From NCBI RefSeq assembly GCF_042651565.1, contig NZ_JBHSDF010000003.1: 64,000 bases of DNA; one strand, 5' to 3'. Both the position numbers and the translations under genes were made by a program. The notes beneath the pieces were generated by a model. That model had not been told where the DNA came from. It searched no databases and saw nothing but the letters and a program-made list of their open reading frames with translations. The DNA is from Salinispirillum marinum. Its GTDB lineage: Bacteria > Pseudomonadota > Gammaproteobacteria > Pseudomonadales > Natronospirillaceae. Positions 33,075 through 41,604 of this stretch are shown here, one piece after another. Numbering within the stretch: position 1 is the stretch's first letter; each line of letters opens with the position of its first letter.

Positions 33075-34040
33075 CTAAGTCCGCTCTTTCGCGTACGGCT
33101 TACCAATGCTCTTCGGCGCAATAGCGCGGCCAATAAAGCCCGCCAATAACACCACCGTCAGGACGTATGGCAGCATCTCAATGAACTGTACCGGGACCAC
33201 AAAGCCGCCGATCTCCACACCTTGCAGACGGATGGCGACGGCTTCCAAAAAGCCAAACAGCAGACATGCCAGCAGCGCTTGTACGGGTCGCCATTTACCG
33301 AAGATCAGCGCGGCCAAAGCCATATAGCCCTTACCGGCGCTCATGTCGGGAATGAACTGAGCGCTGTGTGCGATGCTCAAATAGGCACCACCCAGGCCCG
33401 CTAAAACACCGCATACCGTCAGGGCCAAGTAGCGCATTTTGGCTACACCAATACCGGCGGTGTCAATGGCTTGCGGGTTTTCGCCCACGGCGCGTAAACG
33501 CAGGCCAAACCGGGTGCGGAATACCATCCACCATACCAAAGGCACGGCGGCCCAAGACATATACACCAAAATGGTATGCCCGGAGATGACTTCGCGGTAA
33601 ATGGTGCCCACCACGGGAATGTAATTGATCAGGTCGACAAAAGGCAGGGTGATGGGTCGGAAGCGGGCATCACCGAACAGTGAAGGCGTTTGTCCACCCA
33701 TGTCAAACCAATGCCGTGCCAGGGTAACGGTTAAGCCTGCGGCAAGAATATTGATCGCCAAGCCACTTACTACATGATCCCCGCGATGCGTCACGGTAGC
33801 GAAGGCATGCAACCACGCGAACACGACGCCCACGCAGATAGCGGCGAACACACCGGCCCATGCGGAGCCGGTAAAGTAAGCGGCCGCTGCGGCGGCAAAG
33901 GCACCGAGCAACAATTTACCTTCCAGAGCGATATTGACGATACCCGCACGTTCAGAGAACAAGCCGGCCAATGCGGCAAAGATTAAGGGTGTTGCCACAC
34001 GCAAGGTGGCATCGACCATCACCAAGATGATGTCAAACAT
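33075..34040 (-). CDS. ABC transporter permease, BMP-type (nucleoside) importer, second permease
   Basis: 321 residues with eight to ten hydrophobic segments. The family motif FSERAGIVNIALEGKLLLGAF is near the N-terminus, followed later by GENPQAIDTAGI, the coupling-helix region. This is the BPD-2 permease type found with BMP/PnrA binding proteins (NupQ/YufQ-like). Last gene of the four-gene unit and overlapping its partner permease by eight bases. Confidence 0.88.
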   Translation of the reverse strand: MFDIILVMVDATLRVATPLIFAALAGLFSERAGIVNIALEGKLLLGAFAAAAAAYFTGSAWAGVFAAICVGVVFAWLHAFATVTHRGDHVVSGLAINILAAGLTVTLARHWFDMGGQTPSLFGDARFRPITLPFVDLINYIPVVGTIYREVISGHTILVYMSWAAVPLVWWMVFRTRFGLRLRAVGENPQAIDTAGIGVAKMRYLALTVCGVLAGLGGAYLSIAHSAQFIPDMSAGKGYMALAALIFGKWRPVQALLACLLFGFLEAVAIRLQGVEIGGFVVPVQFIEMLPYVLTVVLLAGFIGRAIAPKSIGKPYAKERT

Positions 34041-35157
34041 GCGCGGGCTCCTCTTTCTTTTTCACCTGAAAGCGAATGTAGAGTTTGGTTAACGGTTGTT
34101 TCAGCATGTGCTCCAACGCACCACTGAATAACACCACCAAGCCCTGCAGCACCACCACGATATTGCGGTCGACTTCATAAGCAAATTTCAGTTCGGCTCC
34201 TCCTTGGTAAAGGAATCCGAAGAAGACGGCTGCCAGCACAATGCCGACCGGATGGTTACGTCCCATCAAGGCCACCGCAATGCCGGTGAAGCCAAAGCCT
34301 GCTACGTAGCCCAGTTTGAGCTGGTGTAAGTCGCCCAATAACGCGTTCACGGCAAACAAACCCGCCAACATGCCCGACACCAACATAGCCAAAATAACCA
34401 CTTTGCTGTCGCTGATGCCTGCAAAGCGGGCGGCATTGTGGTTAAAGCCTAAGGCCCGTACTTCATAGCCCCAGCGCGTGCGCCAGAGAAACAACCACGT
34501 GCCATAGGCTGCTAATAAGGCAACGATAAAGGTTAAGTTCAAGGGGCTACGCCGCCAGCCGAACCATTCCCACACGCGGGGCATCCAGGAGTTGGTCGGG
34601 AATACAGCGCTCTCACTCGACATTGAGCCGGGTGGGCGCAGCCAGTCCACCAGCAAATACACCATCAAAGACGCCGCAATGAAGTTGAACATGATGGTCG
34701 TAATAACAATGTGTGAACCGCGTTTGGCCTGTAAATACGCCGGTATATAAGCCCAGGCAGCGCCGAATACACCGGCCATGATGATGGCCAACGGAATCAC
34801 TAAGATCATGGGCATGATAGGACCAAGCGCTAAAGCCACGGCGGTAACGCCCAACCCCGCAAAGGTGGCTTGGCCTTCTCCGCCAATGTTGAACAAGCCG
34901 CAATGGAACGCTACGGCTACCGCCAACCCGGTAAAAATGTAACCCGTGGCGTAAAACAGTGTGTAGCCCAAGCCTTCGGTGTTACCAAATGAGCCATCCA
35001 CCATGGCAACAATGGCATCGATCGGGTTGACCTCAATGTACAGAAACAACAAGGAGCACACGGCAAAGGCCAACACAATGTTGGCCACGGGAATGACCAC
35101 GGTGGTCATCCACCACGGTGTCGTAACAGTATTAGCCATGAGCGACTTCCTCTTCAT
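34033..35157 (-). CDS. ABC transporter permease, BMP-type (nucleoside) importer, first permease
   Basis: 374 residues with about ten hydrophobic segments. FHCGLFNIGGEGQATFAGLG is the counterpart of the family permease motif, and VRALGFNHNAARFAGIS the ATPase-contacting region. It is longer than its partner at the N-terminus, as NupP/YufP-like subunits are. It overlaps the ATPase gene by 26 bases and the second permease by eight, showing a tight operon. Confidence 0.88.
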   Translation of the reverse strand: MKRKSLMANTVTTPWWMTTVVIPVANIVLAFAVCSLLFLYIEVNPIDAIVAMVDGSFGNTEGLGYTLFYATGYIFTGLAVAVAFHCGLFNIGGEGQATFAGLGVTAVALALGPIMPMILVIPLAIIMAGVFGAAWAYIPAYLQAKRGSHIVITTIMFNFIAASLMVYLLVDWLRPPGSMSSESAVFPTNSWMPRVWEWFGWRRSPLNLTFIVALLAAYGTWLFLWRTRWGYEVRALGFNHNAARFAGISDSKVVILAMLVSGMLAGLFAVNALLGDLHQLKLGYVAGFGFTGIAVALMGRNHPVGIVLAAVFFGFLYQGGAELKFAYEVDRNIVVVLQGLVVLFSGALEHMLKQPLTKLYIRFQVKKKEEPAHV

Positions 35158-36685
35158 GCGCGTTCGCCATCATTAAGCCCAGCATACGCTCGTCGGCATC
35201 AGCGGTGTTCACTTCGGCCACGATCTGGCCATCGAACAACACCAGAATACGGTCGGTCAGCGAAAAAATTTCATCGAGTTCAACCGACACCAACAAGATG
35301 GCTTTGCCGTGGTCGCGTAAACGAATAATTTCTTGGTGAATGAATTCAATCGCCCCAATATCGACCCCTCGGGTGGGCTGACCAATCAGCATCACATCAG
35401 GGTCGCGTTCGACTTCGCGGGCCAACACTAACTTCTGTTGATTCCCACCGGAAAAATTCGCGGTTTTCAGGTCGGGGATGGGCGGCCGAACATCCCATTT
35501 TTTCATCTGCTTCGCGCAGTCAGCCACGATGTCTTTTTGCTTCATTAAAACTTTGTGGTTGTATTGCGGGTCACGATGATAACCCAGAATAAAGGCTTCA
35601 CTGGCCGGGAAGGCCGTTACTAAGCCCTGTGCTTGCCGGTCTTCCGGGACGTGCGCCACCTTCAAATGCCGGATTTGTTCGGCATTGAGCGGGGCCTCAT
35701 GGGTGATCCAAGTATCGCCAAAGGCAAAACGGCCCGACGTCAGAGCTTTCATTCCGGCCAACACTTCCAGCAGTTCTGACTGACCGTTGCCCGATACCCC
35801 AGCAATGCCAACAATTTCCCCCGCACGTACCGAGAAGTTCAGGTTCTTTAAACGCGGTACGCCATGTTTGTCGGTATAGTTGAGTTGTTCGACGCGCAAC
35901 CGTTCTTGGCTGGGCGTGGATTCACCTTTTTTCACCCGTAACAACACTTTCCGGCCTACCATTTGTTCCGCCAATTCTTCGCGGGAGGTTTCTTTGGTTT
36001 TCAAATGCGCCACCATAGCGCCCTGACGCATAACTGATACATTGTCGGTGACGGCCAGAATTTCACGCAGCTTGTGCGTAATGATGATCACCGTGGTGCC
36101 TTGATCACGCAAGGCCGCTAAAATTTTAAACAGGTGATCGGTTTCTTGTGGCGTCAGAACGCCCGTGGGCTCGTCAAGAATCAGCACTTTAGCGCCGCGA
36201 TACAGTGCTTTAAGAATCTCGACGCGTTGTTGGATGCCGACGGGTAAGTCTTGAATTTGGGTGTCGAGCGGCACTTGGAGATTGTAGTCTTTCTCCAGTT
36301 GTTTCAGAGTGGCCCGTGCGTCACTCATGCTGCGGTTGAGCAGCGGGCTGGATTCAGCCCCCAAGATGACGTTTTCTAATACCGTGAAATTGTGCACCAA
36401 CATGAAGTGCTGGTGCACCATGCCGATACCGGCGTCGATAGCGGCTTTAGAATCTTTCGCAATGAGCGGTTGCCCATCAATGAACATTTCCCCGGCATCG
36501 GCTTGGTAAAAGCCATAAATGATGCTCATCAGCGTGGACTTGCCGGCTCCGTTCTCACCCACGATACCGTGAATGGTGCCTTTTTCTACTTGAAGGTCGA
36601 TGCCGCGATTGGCGTGTACGGTGCCAAACCGCTTATCGATGCCCTTTAGCTCCAAGGCCAAAGGTTTATTGTTATCTTGAGACAT
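35132..36685 (-). CDS. ABC transporter ATP-binding protein with two ATPase domains (BMP-type importer)
   Basis: 517 residues, two fused ABC domains. The first has Walker A GENGAGKSTLM, signature LPVGIQQRVEILKAL and Walker B VLILDEPTGVL. The second has a Walker A in which Gln replaces Lys (GVSGNGQSELLEVL), signature FSGGNQQKLVLARE and VMLIGQPTRGVD. Such degeneration of the second half is usual in sugar and nucleoside importers of this class (NupO/YufO, MglA/RbsA-like). It energises the two permeases encoded downstream. Confidence 0.92.
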   Translation of the reverse strand: MSQDNNKPLALELKGIDKRFGTVHANRGIDLQVEKGTIHGIVGENGAGKSTLMSIIYGFYQADAGEMFIDGQPLIAKDSKAAIDAGIGMVHQHFMLVHNFTVLENVILGAESSPLLNRSMSDARATLKQLEKDYNLQVPLDTQIQDLPVGIQQRVEILKALYRGAKVLILDEPTGVLTPQETDHLFKILAALRDQGTTVIIITHKLREILAVTDNVSVMRQGAMVAHLKTKETSREELAEQMVGRKVLLRVKKGESTPSQERLRVEQLNYTDKHGVPRLKNLNFSVRAGEIVGIAGVSGNGQSELLEVLAGMKALTSGRFAFGDTWITHEAPLNAEQIRHLKVAHVPEDRQAQGLVTAFPASEAFILGYHRDPQYNHKVLMKQKDIVADCAKQMKKWDVRPPIPDLKTANFSGGNQQKLVLAREVERDPDVMLIGQPTRGVDIGAIEFIHQEIIRLRDHGKAILLVSVELDEIFSLTDRILVLFDGQIVAEVNTADADERMLGLMMANAHEEEVAHG

Positions 36686-36747
36686 GTGAGTAACCTGTTG
36701 AACAGGGAAGGATAGACCCTTGGGTTCACCTTAGCGCGTTAGACAGT

Positions 36748-36784
36748 AAAAGCCCCCGAGGCTGAGTAACAGCGCACGAGGGCT
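36748..36784 (-). terminator. Attenuating hairpin between BMP lipoprotein and ABC ATPase genes
   Basis: On the minus strand AGCCCTCG pairs with a CGGGGGCT arm after an intervening loop, directly followed by TTTT. It sits 16 bases after the binding-protein gene and about 60 before the ATPase gene. Partial termination here would leave the binding protein more abundant than the membrane parts, a usual need for ABC importers. Confidence 0.6.
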
Positions 36785-36799
36785 AACGCTTACAACGGT

Positions 36800-37852
36800 T
36801 TACATGGCTGCGTAGTTGCAGTCACCGTTTTGCATGTAGTCATATACTTGAATTTCTCCGGATACGATTTTCGAGCGAATATCGTTTACGGCTGTTTCCA
36901 GATCAGCGGAGATCAAGTCACGGTTGAACTCATCCAGTGACCAGTCAACGCCATTTTCAGCGATGCCAAAGACTTGTACGCCGGCTTCCCAGTTACCCAT
37001 CATAGACTGTTCCCATGATGTATAAGCGGCAGTTCCCACACGCTTCTCCATGGAGGTCAGCATGGTGCCAGGTTGCAGGTAGTTTTGGTTCGAGTCTACG
37101 CCAATCGCATAGATTTCGTTGTCAGCCGCTGTTTGGTATACGCCCAAGCCCGTACCACCAGCCGCTGCATAAATAACGTCTGCACCCTGCGAGATTTGCG
37201 AGTTAGCCAACTCACCACCACGGACAGGATCGTTAAACGCGGTCGGCGTAGAGCCGGTCATGTTTTGCAGTACATTGATGTTTTCGTTGACGTATTTTGC
37301 GCCCTGCTCATAGCCGCAGGCGAATTTACGAATCAACGGAATATCCATACCACCCACGAAACCGATGGTAGAGGTCTCAGACACCATGGCCGCCAATGCG
37401 CCTACAAGGAACGAGCCTTCGTGCTCTTGGAACACCAACGACTGTACGTTCGGGGCATCCACCACAGAGTCGATGATGGCGAACTGGGTATCAGGGAAGT
37501 CCGCCGCAACAGCTTCTACGGCGCTACCAAAGTTGAAGCCTACGGTAACGATAGGGCTATGGCCGTCTTGTGCCAAGCGACGAATGGCTTGCTCACGTTG
37601 CGATTCGTTGTCTGGCGTGAATTCACGGACAGCAACACCTTTGTCGGCAACGAAGGTTTCAACGCCATTGCGGAATACGGCTTCGTTGAACGATTTGTCG
37701 AACTTACCGGCGACATCATAAACAACGGCAGGGCGGAAAGAAGAGCTTTCTTCTGCAGCGGCAGCGGTGGCTGCAGGTTCATCATTAGAGCAACCCGCCA
37801 GAATGATGGCCGAAGCAACGCCGGTCAGCGCCAATTTGGTTAATGTTTTCAT
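36800..37852 (-). CDS. BMP family ABC transporter substrate-binding lipoprotein (nucleoside-type)
   Basis: 350 residues. The signal peptide ends in a lipobox, IILAGC, so it is a membrane-anchored periplasmic lipoprotein, followed by an acidic Ala-rich linker. BMP/PnrA/Med-family hallmarks: GKFDKSFNEAVFRNG, VGFVGGMDIPLIRKFACGYEQGA and YAAAGGTGLGVYQTA. Characterised relatives bind purine or other nucleosides; the ligand here is inferred from family only. The ATG at 37852 is chosen for its signal peptide and the GGGGAAAAC just upstream; a longer in-frame start would add 20 residues before the signal. Confidence 0.9.
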   Translation of the reverse strand: MKTLTKLALTGVASAIILAGCSNDEPAATAAAAEESSSFRPAVVYDVAGKFDKSFNEAVFRNGVETFVADKGVAVREFTPDNESQREQAIRRLAQDGHSPIVTVGFNFGSAVEAVAADFPDTQFAIIDSVVDAPNVQSLVFQEHEGSFLVGALAAMVSETSTIGFVGGMDIPLIRKFACGYEQGAKYVNENINVLQNMTGSTPTAFNDPVRGGELANSQISQGADVIYAAAGGTGLGVYQTAADNEIYAIGVDSNQNYLQPGTMLTSMEKRVGTAAYTSWEQSMMGNWEAGVQVFGIAENGVDWSLDEFNRDLISADLETAVNDIRSKIVSGEIQVYDYMQNGDCNYAAM

Positions 37853-38001
37853 GTTTTCCCCTATGGTGTTATGCGGTAATGGTGGATGAAGGACAGCTAA
37901 AACAACGTCCACCTGTTATTGTTATCAAACCTGACCAAGATAGCAGTTTTTGGGCCAAAACGGCGAGCTATCTCGAAACTTTATCATTGGGAGATCGTGC
38001 T
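37853..38001 (-). promoter_or_regulatory. 5' leader of the BMP importer operon
   Basis: About 145 bases of transcribed leader are expected between the predicted promoter and the lipoprotein start. One imperfectly placed hairpin is seen on the minus strand: AGATAGC and GCTATCT arms around a loop of about 23 bases. It does not match a riboswitch I know; purine, preQ1 and similar cores were looked for by eye and not seen. Confidence 0.3.
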
Positions 38002-38029
38002 ATATTAATGCACTTGACCAATTGGTCAA
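38002..38029 (-). promoter_or_regulatory. Promoter with overlapping palindromic operator for the BMP importer operon
   Basis: TTGACCAATTGGTCAA at 38014-38029 is a perfect 16-base palindrome. Read on the minus strand its first half supplies a -35 element (TTGACC at 38029-38024), and TAATAT at 38007-38002 follows after 16 bases as the -10. The operator thus covers the -35 and most of the spacer, the classic position for a repressor. The palindrome style (GGTC/GACC arms) resembles GntR-type sites; the regulator is not encoded nearby. Confidence 0.65.
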
Positions 38030-38209
38030 TACTTCTTTCACAGATCCACCCAAACGTAAGCTTCATCTTATTCCCCAACCCTTCCAAAAGGCAATTCTGT
38101 GTGAATGTTTGAACGGTATTAAATGAAAGGAGACTGTGAAAAGATCAAGACAAGCCCGCATTCGTGCCCTAAATTATGGCTCGTTGCCCAATTGCAGAGC
38201 AGGACACAC

Positions 38210-38233
38210 AAAAAAGGCCAGCGGCAGCTGGCC
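38210..38233 (-). terminator. Rho-independent terminator of the transketolase gene
   Basis: On the minus strand, GGCCAGC and GCTGGCC arms (38216-38222 and 38227-38233) form a seven-base stem with a tetraloop and run directly into six T residues. A further imperfect hairpin at 38257-38286 lies between it and the gene end at 38302. The rest of the 38030-38209 stretch holds no gene I can support. Confidence 0.9.
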
Positions 38234-38301
38234 CTTTGCGGAATTGCCATCGTGCGGTAGCAGGCAGCTCGTCGGCTGCTCGCTACCCCCAAACTTGAGC
38301 G

Positions 38302-40296
38302 TTATCGTACGGCGCGTGCTGCGGCAACTACGGCGTCGGCGGTAATGCCAAAGTGCTTGAACAAGTCACCCGCTGGCGCGGATTCCCCGAACGTGTCCAT
38401 ACCCACGACAGCGCCGTCCAGACCCACGTATTTCAGCCAGTAATCTTTTATGCTGGCTTCAACGGCTACCCGTGCACGCACGGCTTTCGGCAATACGGCT
38501 TCACGGTAAGCGGCATGTTGCTGATCGAACTGGTAGGTCGATGGCATGGACACCACGCGTGCTTGCACGCCTTCGGCAGCCAGAGTTTCGGCCGCTTCTA
38601 CTGCCAGGCTGACTTCCGAGCCGGTGGCGATCAGAATGACATCCGGTGTACCTGCCGTATCCTTCAGGATGTAGCCGCCTTTCTTGATCTGCGCCAGTTG
38701 CTCGGCTGAGCGGGTTTGGTGGGCCAGATTTTGGCGCGAAAATACCAAGGCACTTGGCCCTTCTTTGCGCTCAACGGCAACCTGCCAAGCAACTGCAGAT
38801 TCCACGGCATCGCAGGGACGCCACGTATCCAGATTAGGCGTGGTGCGCATGCTGGCCAGTTGTTCAACCGGTTGGTGCGTTGGGCCATCTTCACCCAAGC
38901 CAATGGAGTCGTGCGTGTAGACGAACAACACACGTTGCTTCATCAGTGCAGCCATGCGCACCGCATTGCGCGCATACTCCATAAACATTAGGAAGGTAGC
39001 GCCGAAGGGAATGAAACCACCATGTAAGGCAATGCCGTTCATCATGGCGCTCATACCAAACTCACGCACGCCGTAGTAAACGTAGTCACCGTTGGCGTCC
39101 AGGCCGGTTACCGGTTTGCATTCAGGCCATTTGGTCAGGTTGCTGCCCGCGAGGTCAGCAGAACCACCCAAGAACTCAGGCAGCACTTTAGCGAATGCGG
39201 TAATGGCATTTTGGCTGGCCTTACGGCTGGCGATGGTTTCACCTTTTGCATTAACCTCGGCCACAATGCGCTCTGCTTGAGCTGCGAAATCGGCGGGCAG
39301 TTCACCGGCCAGGCGGCGTTTGAGTTCGGCAGCTTGTTCAGGGAAGGCTTTGGCATAAGCGGCCATTTTGTCTTCCCAAGCGGATTCTTTCACGCGGCCT
39401 TTGCCACGCGCATCCCATGCTTCATAGACGGGCTGCGGGATTTCAAACGGTGCATGGTTCCAACCCAAGCGGGCGCGGGTGAGGGCAATTTCATCGTCGC
39501 CCAAGGGCGCGCCGTGACAATCTTCTTTGCCTTCTTTATTCGGTGAGCCAAAACCGATGATGGTTTTGCAGCAAATCAACGTAGGCTGTTCGGTGTTCGC
39601 ACGCGCGGTTTCAATGGCCTGACGAATTTCGTCGCTGTCGTGCCCGTTGACCCGAGGAATTACCTGCCATCCGTATGACTCAAAGCGTTTCACTGTGTCG
39701 TCGGTGAACCAGCCTTCTACTTCTCCATCAATGGAAATGCCGTTGTCGTCGTAAAACGCGATTAATTTACCTAAGCCCAAGGTGCCTGCGAGAGAACAGA
39801 CTTCGTGCGAAATACCTTCCATCATGCAACCGTCACCCATAAAGGTGTAGGTGAAGTGGTCAATTACATCGTGCCCAGGGCGGTTAAACTGGGCTGCCAA
39901 AACGCGTTCGGCCAACGCCATGCCTACAGCATTAGCAATGCCCTGCCCCAGTGGGCCGGTGGTGGTTTCAACGCCCGGGGCATAGCCGTATTCCGGGTGG
40001 CCAGGTGTTTTGCTGTGCAGTTGGCGGAAATTCTTCAGTTCTTCAATGGGGAGGTCATACCCGCTCAGGTGCAGCAAAGAATACAGGAGCATGGAGCCGT
40101 GGCCGTTGGACAGGACAAAGCGGTCGCGGTTTGGCCAATTCGGGTTGGTGGGGTTATGGTTCAGATAGTCGCGCCATAACACTTCGGCAATGTCTGCCAT
40201 TCCCATGGGGGCACCGGGGTGTCCACTTTTGGCTTTTTGGACGGCGTCCATACTGAGTGCACGAATGGCGTTAGCCAACTCATTGCGGTTGGGCAT
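38302..40296 (-). CDS. tkt: Transketolase
   Basis: 664 residues, E. coli TktA size. A thiamine diphosphate enzyme moving two-carbon units in the pentose phosphate pathway. The N-terminal signature KSGHPGAPMGMADIAEVLW is intact, as are GPLGQGIANAVG, the ThDP motif GDGCMMEGISHE ending in a DDNGISIDG stretch, and the central HDSIGLGEDGPTHQPVEQL. GGAG lies upstream of the ATG. It is a monocistronic gene with its own terminator. RpiA, of the same pathway, is encoded near 48 kb. Confidence 0.97.
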   Translation of the reverse strand: MPNRNELANAIRALSMDAVQKAKSGHPGAPMGMADIAEVLWRDYLNHNPTNPNWPNRDRFVLSNGHGSMLLYSLLHLSGYDLPIEELKNFRQLHSKTPGHPEYGYAPGVETTTGPLGQGIANAVGMALAERVLAAQFNRPGHDVIDHFTYTFMGDGCMMEGISHEVCSLAGTLGLGKLIAFYDDNGISIDGEVEGWFTDDTVKRFESYGWQVIPRVNGHDSDEIRQAIETARANTEQPTLICCKTIIGFGSPNKEGKEDCHGAPLGDDEIALTRARLGWNHAPFEIPQPVYEAWDARGKGRVKESAWEDKMAAYAKAFPEQAAELKRRLAGELPADFAAQAERIVAEVNAKGETIASRKASQNAITAFAKVLPEFLGGSADLAGSNLTKWPECKPVTGLDANGDYVYYGVREFGMSAMMNGIALHGGFIPFGATFLMFMEYARNAVRMAALMKQRVLFVYTHDSIGLGEDGPTHQPVEQLASMRTTPNLDTWRPCDAVESAVAWQVAVERKEGPSALVFSRQNLAHQTRSAEQLAQIKKGGYILKDTAGTPDVILIATGSEVSLAVEAAETLAAEGVQARVVSMPSTYQFDQQHAAYREAVLPKAVRARVAVEASIKDYWLKYVGLDGAVVGMDTFGESAPAGDLFKHFGITADAVVAAARAVR

Positions 40297-40475
40297 GAGG
40301 TCTGATCTCCTGGGCGGGTGGTTCTTTTTTGAGCGCGTATTGTCGCTGATGGCGGCCGGAAGTTAAACCCCGCAAGGGGTTCTTTATCGATCAAGGGTAG
40401 AATGAATTAAAGGGGGGTAAGCATTTAACGCGTATCCTTACTGAGTAGTCAGGATACGCGCAGGTGACGAAAGGT
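40297..40475. other. Gap between transketolase and DsbA-like lipoprotein genes
   Basis: 179 bases in which I see no gene. On the minus strand it should carry the transketolase promoter. CGCGTATCCT at 40429-40438 and AGGATACGCG at 40450-40459 form a perfect ten-base hairpin that probably ends transcription of the DsbA-like gene. Confidence 0.5.
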
Positions 40476-41108
40476 CTAAATGGCGCTGCCGCGTCCCGGC
40501 TGCCCACCGTTCATGGTGTTCTGTACTTCTTCAAATAATTCGGCGGTTGAGCCGACCATGGTTGGGTCCACCAAATGCTTGCGGTTCACGATAATGCTGG
40601 GCGTAGCGCGAATATTGTACTGTTGAACCAAGGCTTGGGCCTGCGCCATACGTTGATCCACCAAATCCGACCGTAAGGCCGCCTGAAAATCCGCATAAGG
40701 TACATTGATGTGTTGGCGGGCGAAGGCCAGTACGGCTTTCTCGGAGTATAAATCTACACCGCTTTGATAGGCATAGAATAAATGCGCATGGAACTGCGGG
40801 TTTTCGCCCAATATTTCAGCCGCATGAAAGGCGCGCGCAGCGTATTCAACCGTGGGGTCAAACAACACGGGGACTAAGACCAATTGGCCGTCATTCTCGA
40901 TGCGTTCATCCCAGTGAATCAGCTCTTGGTGATAGAACTGATAGCAGGGACCACACTGGTAGCCAAAGAACACCAGAGCTTCCGGCTTGTCCGTCGGGTA
41001 CGACGAGTAGTCGGTCGGTAAGGCGCTACGTTCGGTGGTGGTGTTCGTGGTCGCGCAGCCGGTCAGGATGACCAAAGCAGTGAGCAGAGGTAAGAGCAGT
41101 CGTTGCAT
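40476..41108 (-). CDS. DsbA-like thioredoxin-fold lipoprotein with a CGPC active site
   Basis: 210 residues. The signal peptide ends in the lipobox ILTGC, so it is a periplasm-facing lipoprotein. The catalytic pair is in GYQCGPCYQFYH and the cis-proline loop in RATPSIIVN; the inserted helical region (FHAAEILGENPQFHAHLFYAY) is DsbA-like. DsbA enzymes usually have CPHC; CGPC is the thioredoxin motif and would give a more reducing pair, so reductase or isomerase activity is possible. The ATG at 41108 has GGAG nine bases upstream. Confidence 0.82.
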   Translation of the reverse strand: MQRLLLPLLTALVILTGCATTNTTTERSALPTDYSSYPTDKPEALVFFGYQCGPCYQFYHQELIHWDERIENDGQLVLVPVLFDPTVEYAARAFHAAEILGENPQFHAHLFYAYQSGVDLYSEKAVLAFARQHINVPYADFQAALRSDLVDQRMAQAQALVQQYNIRATPSIIVNRKHLVDPTMVGSTAELFEEVQNTMNGGQPGRGSAI

Positions 41109-41283
41109 AATGTGGTACTCCAATGGGGTCGCATGATGAACGCATCATGGTGGGGCCGTCCTGAGCATCCCCAACCCTTGCGTCCTTATTCAATTCGCCA
41201 GTGTTCCTTGTGGCACCGGCCAGAGAACGCTAGCAGAGGCTCCGGTCCGGCGCAACCGATGAGGCATTAAACTGCGGGCTGGT

Positions 41284-41604
41284 TCACATCAGCAAACAGT
41301 CGAGTCCATCCAACGCCATGTGGATCAGGAGACCGAGGCCGACCAAGCGCGTGCGCGACCACAAGGCTAGAACACCGTACCCCGCTATTGCTGGGTAGCT
41401 GTGTAACGGGTGAAAGCCAATGCTGCAGCGTGTCGGGTCATAAATAGGATCCGCCAGTAGGTGGTCAAGATCCACCAGCATGGTGGCTACCATGATTAAC
41501 CAAGCACGCCGCCATTGCGCGCGAAAGCAGAGCCAAGCAACCAACGCAGGCACCAAAAAATGCAGGGCAATATGTGCCAAAGCCATAGGGGACGGAATGG
41601 GCAT
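41284..41604 (-). CDS. DUF6122 family small membrane protein
   Basis: 106 residues with about four hydrophobic segments. Conserved polar residues lie between them: VDLDHLLADPIYDP, RCSIGFHPLHS and IHMALDGLDC. The pattern of Asp and His near membrane edges recalls metal-binding YdjM/LexA-regulated membrane hydrolase-like families, but no function is known. Its ATG overlaps the pepP stop (TAATG), so translation is probably coupled to pepP. In E. coli the ubiH and ubiI genes occupy this position. Confidence 0.75.
   Translation of the reverse strand: MPIPSPMALAHIALHFLVPALVAWLCFRAQWRRAWLIMVATMLVDLDHLLADPIYDPTRCSIGFHPLHSYPAIAGYGVLALWSRTRLVGLGLLIHMALDGLDCLLM

Noticed and set aside
35132..36685. Lys-to-Gln change in the second Walker A of the BMP ATPase as a defect
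   Set aside because: A degenerate second nucleotide site is normal in this importer class.
37853..38001. Riboswitch in the BMP operon leader
   Set aside because: The long leader and nucleoside-type importer invite a purine riboswitch, but the conserved core sequences are not seen.
38136..38345. 69-codon frame starting GTG behind a good AAAGGAG
   Set aside because: It runs through the transketolase terminator hairpins and into the antisense of the tkt 3' end; the composition is not protein-like beyond the first few residues.
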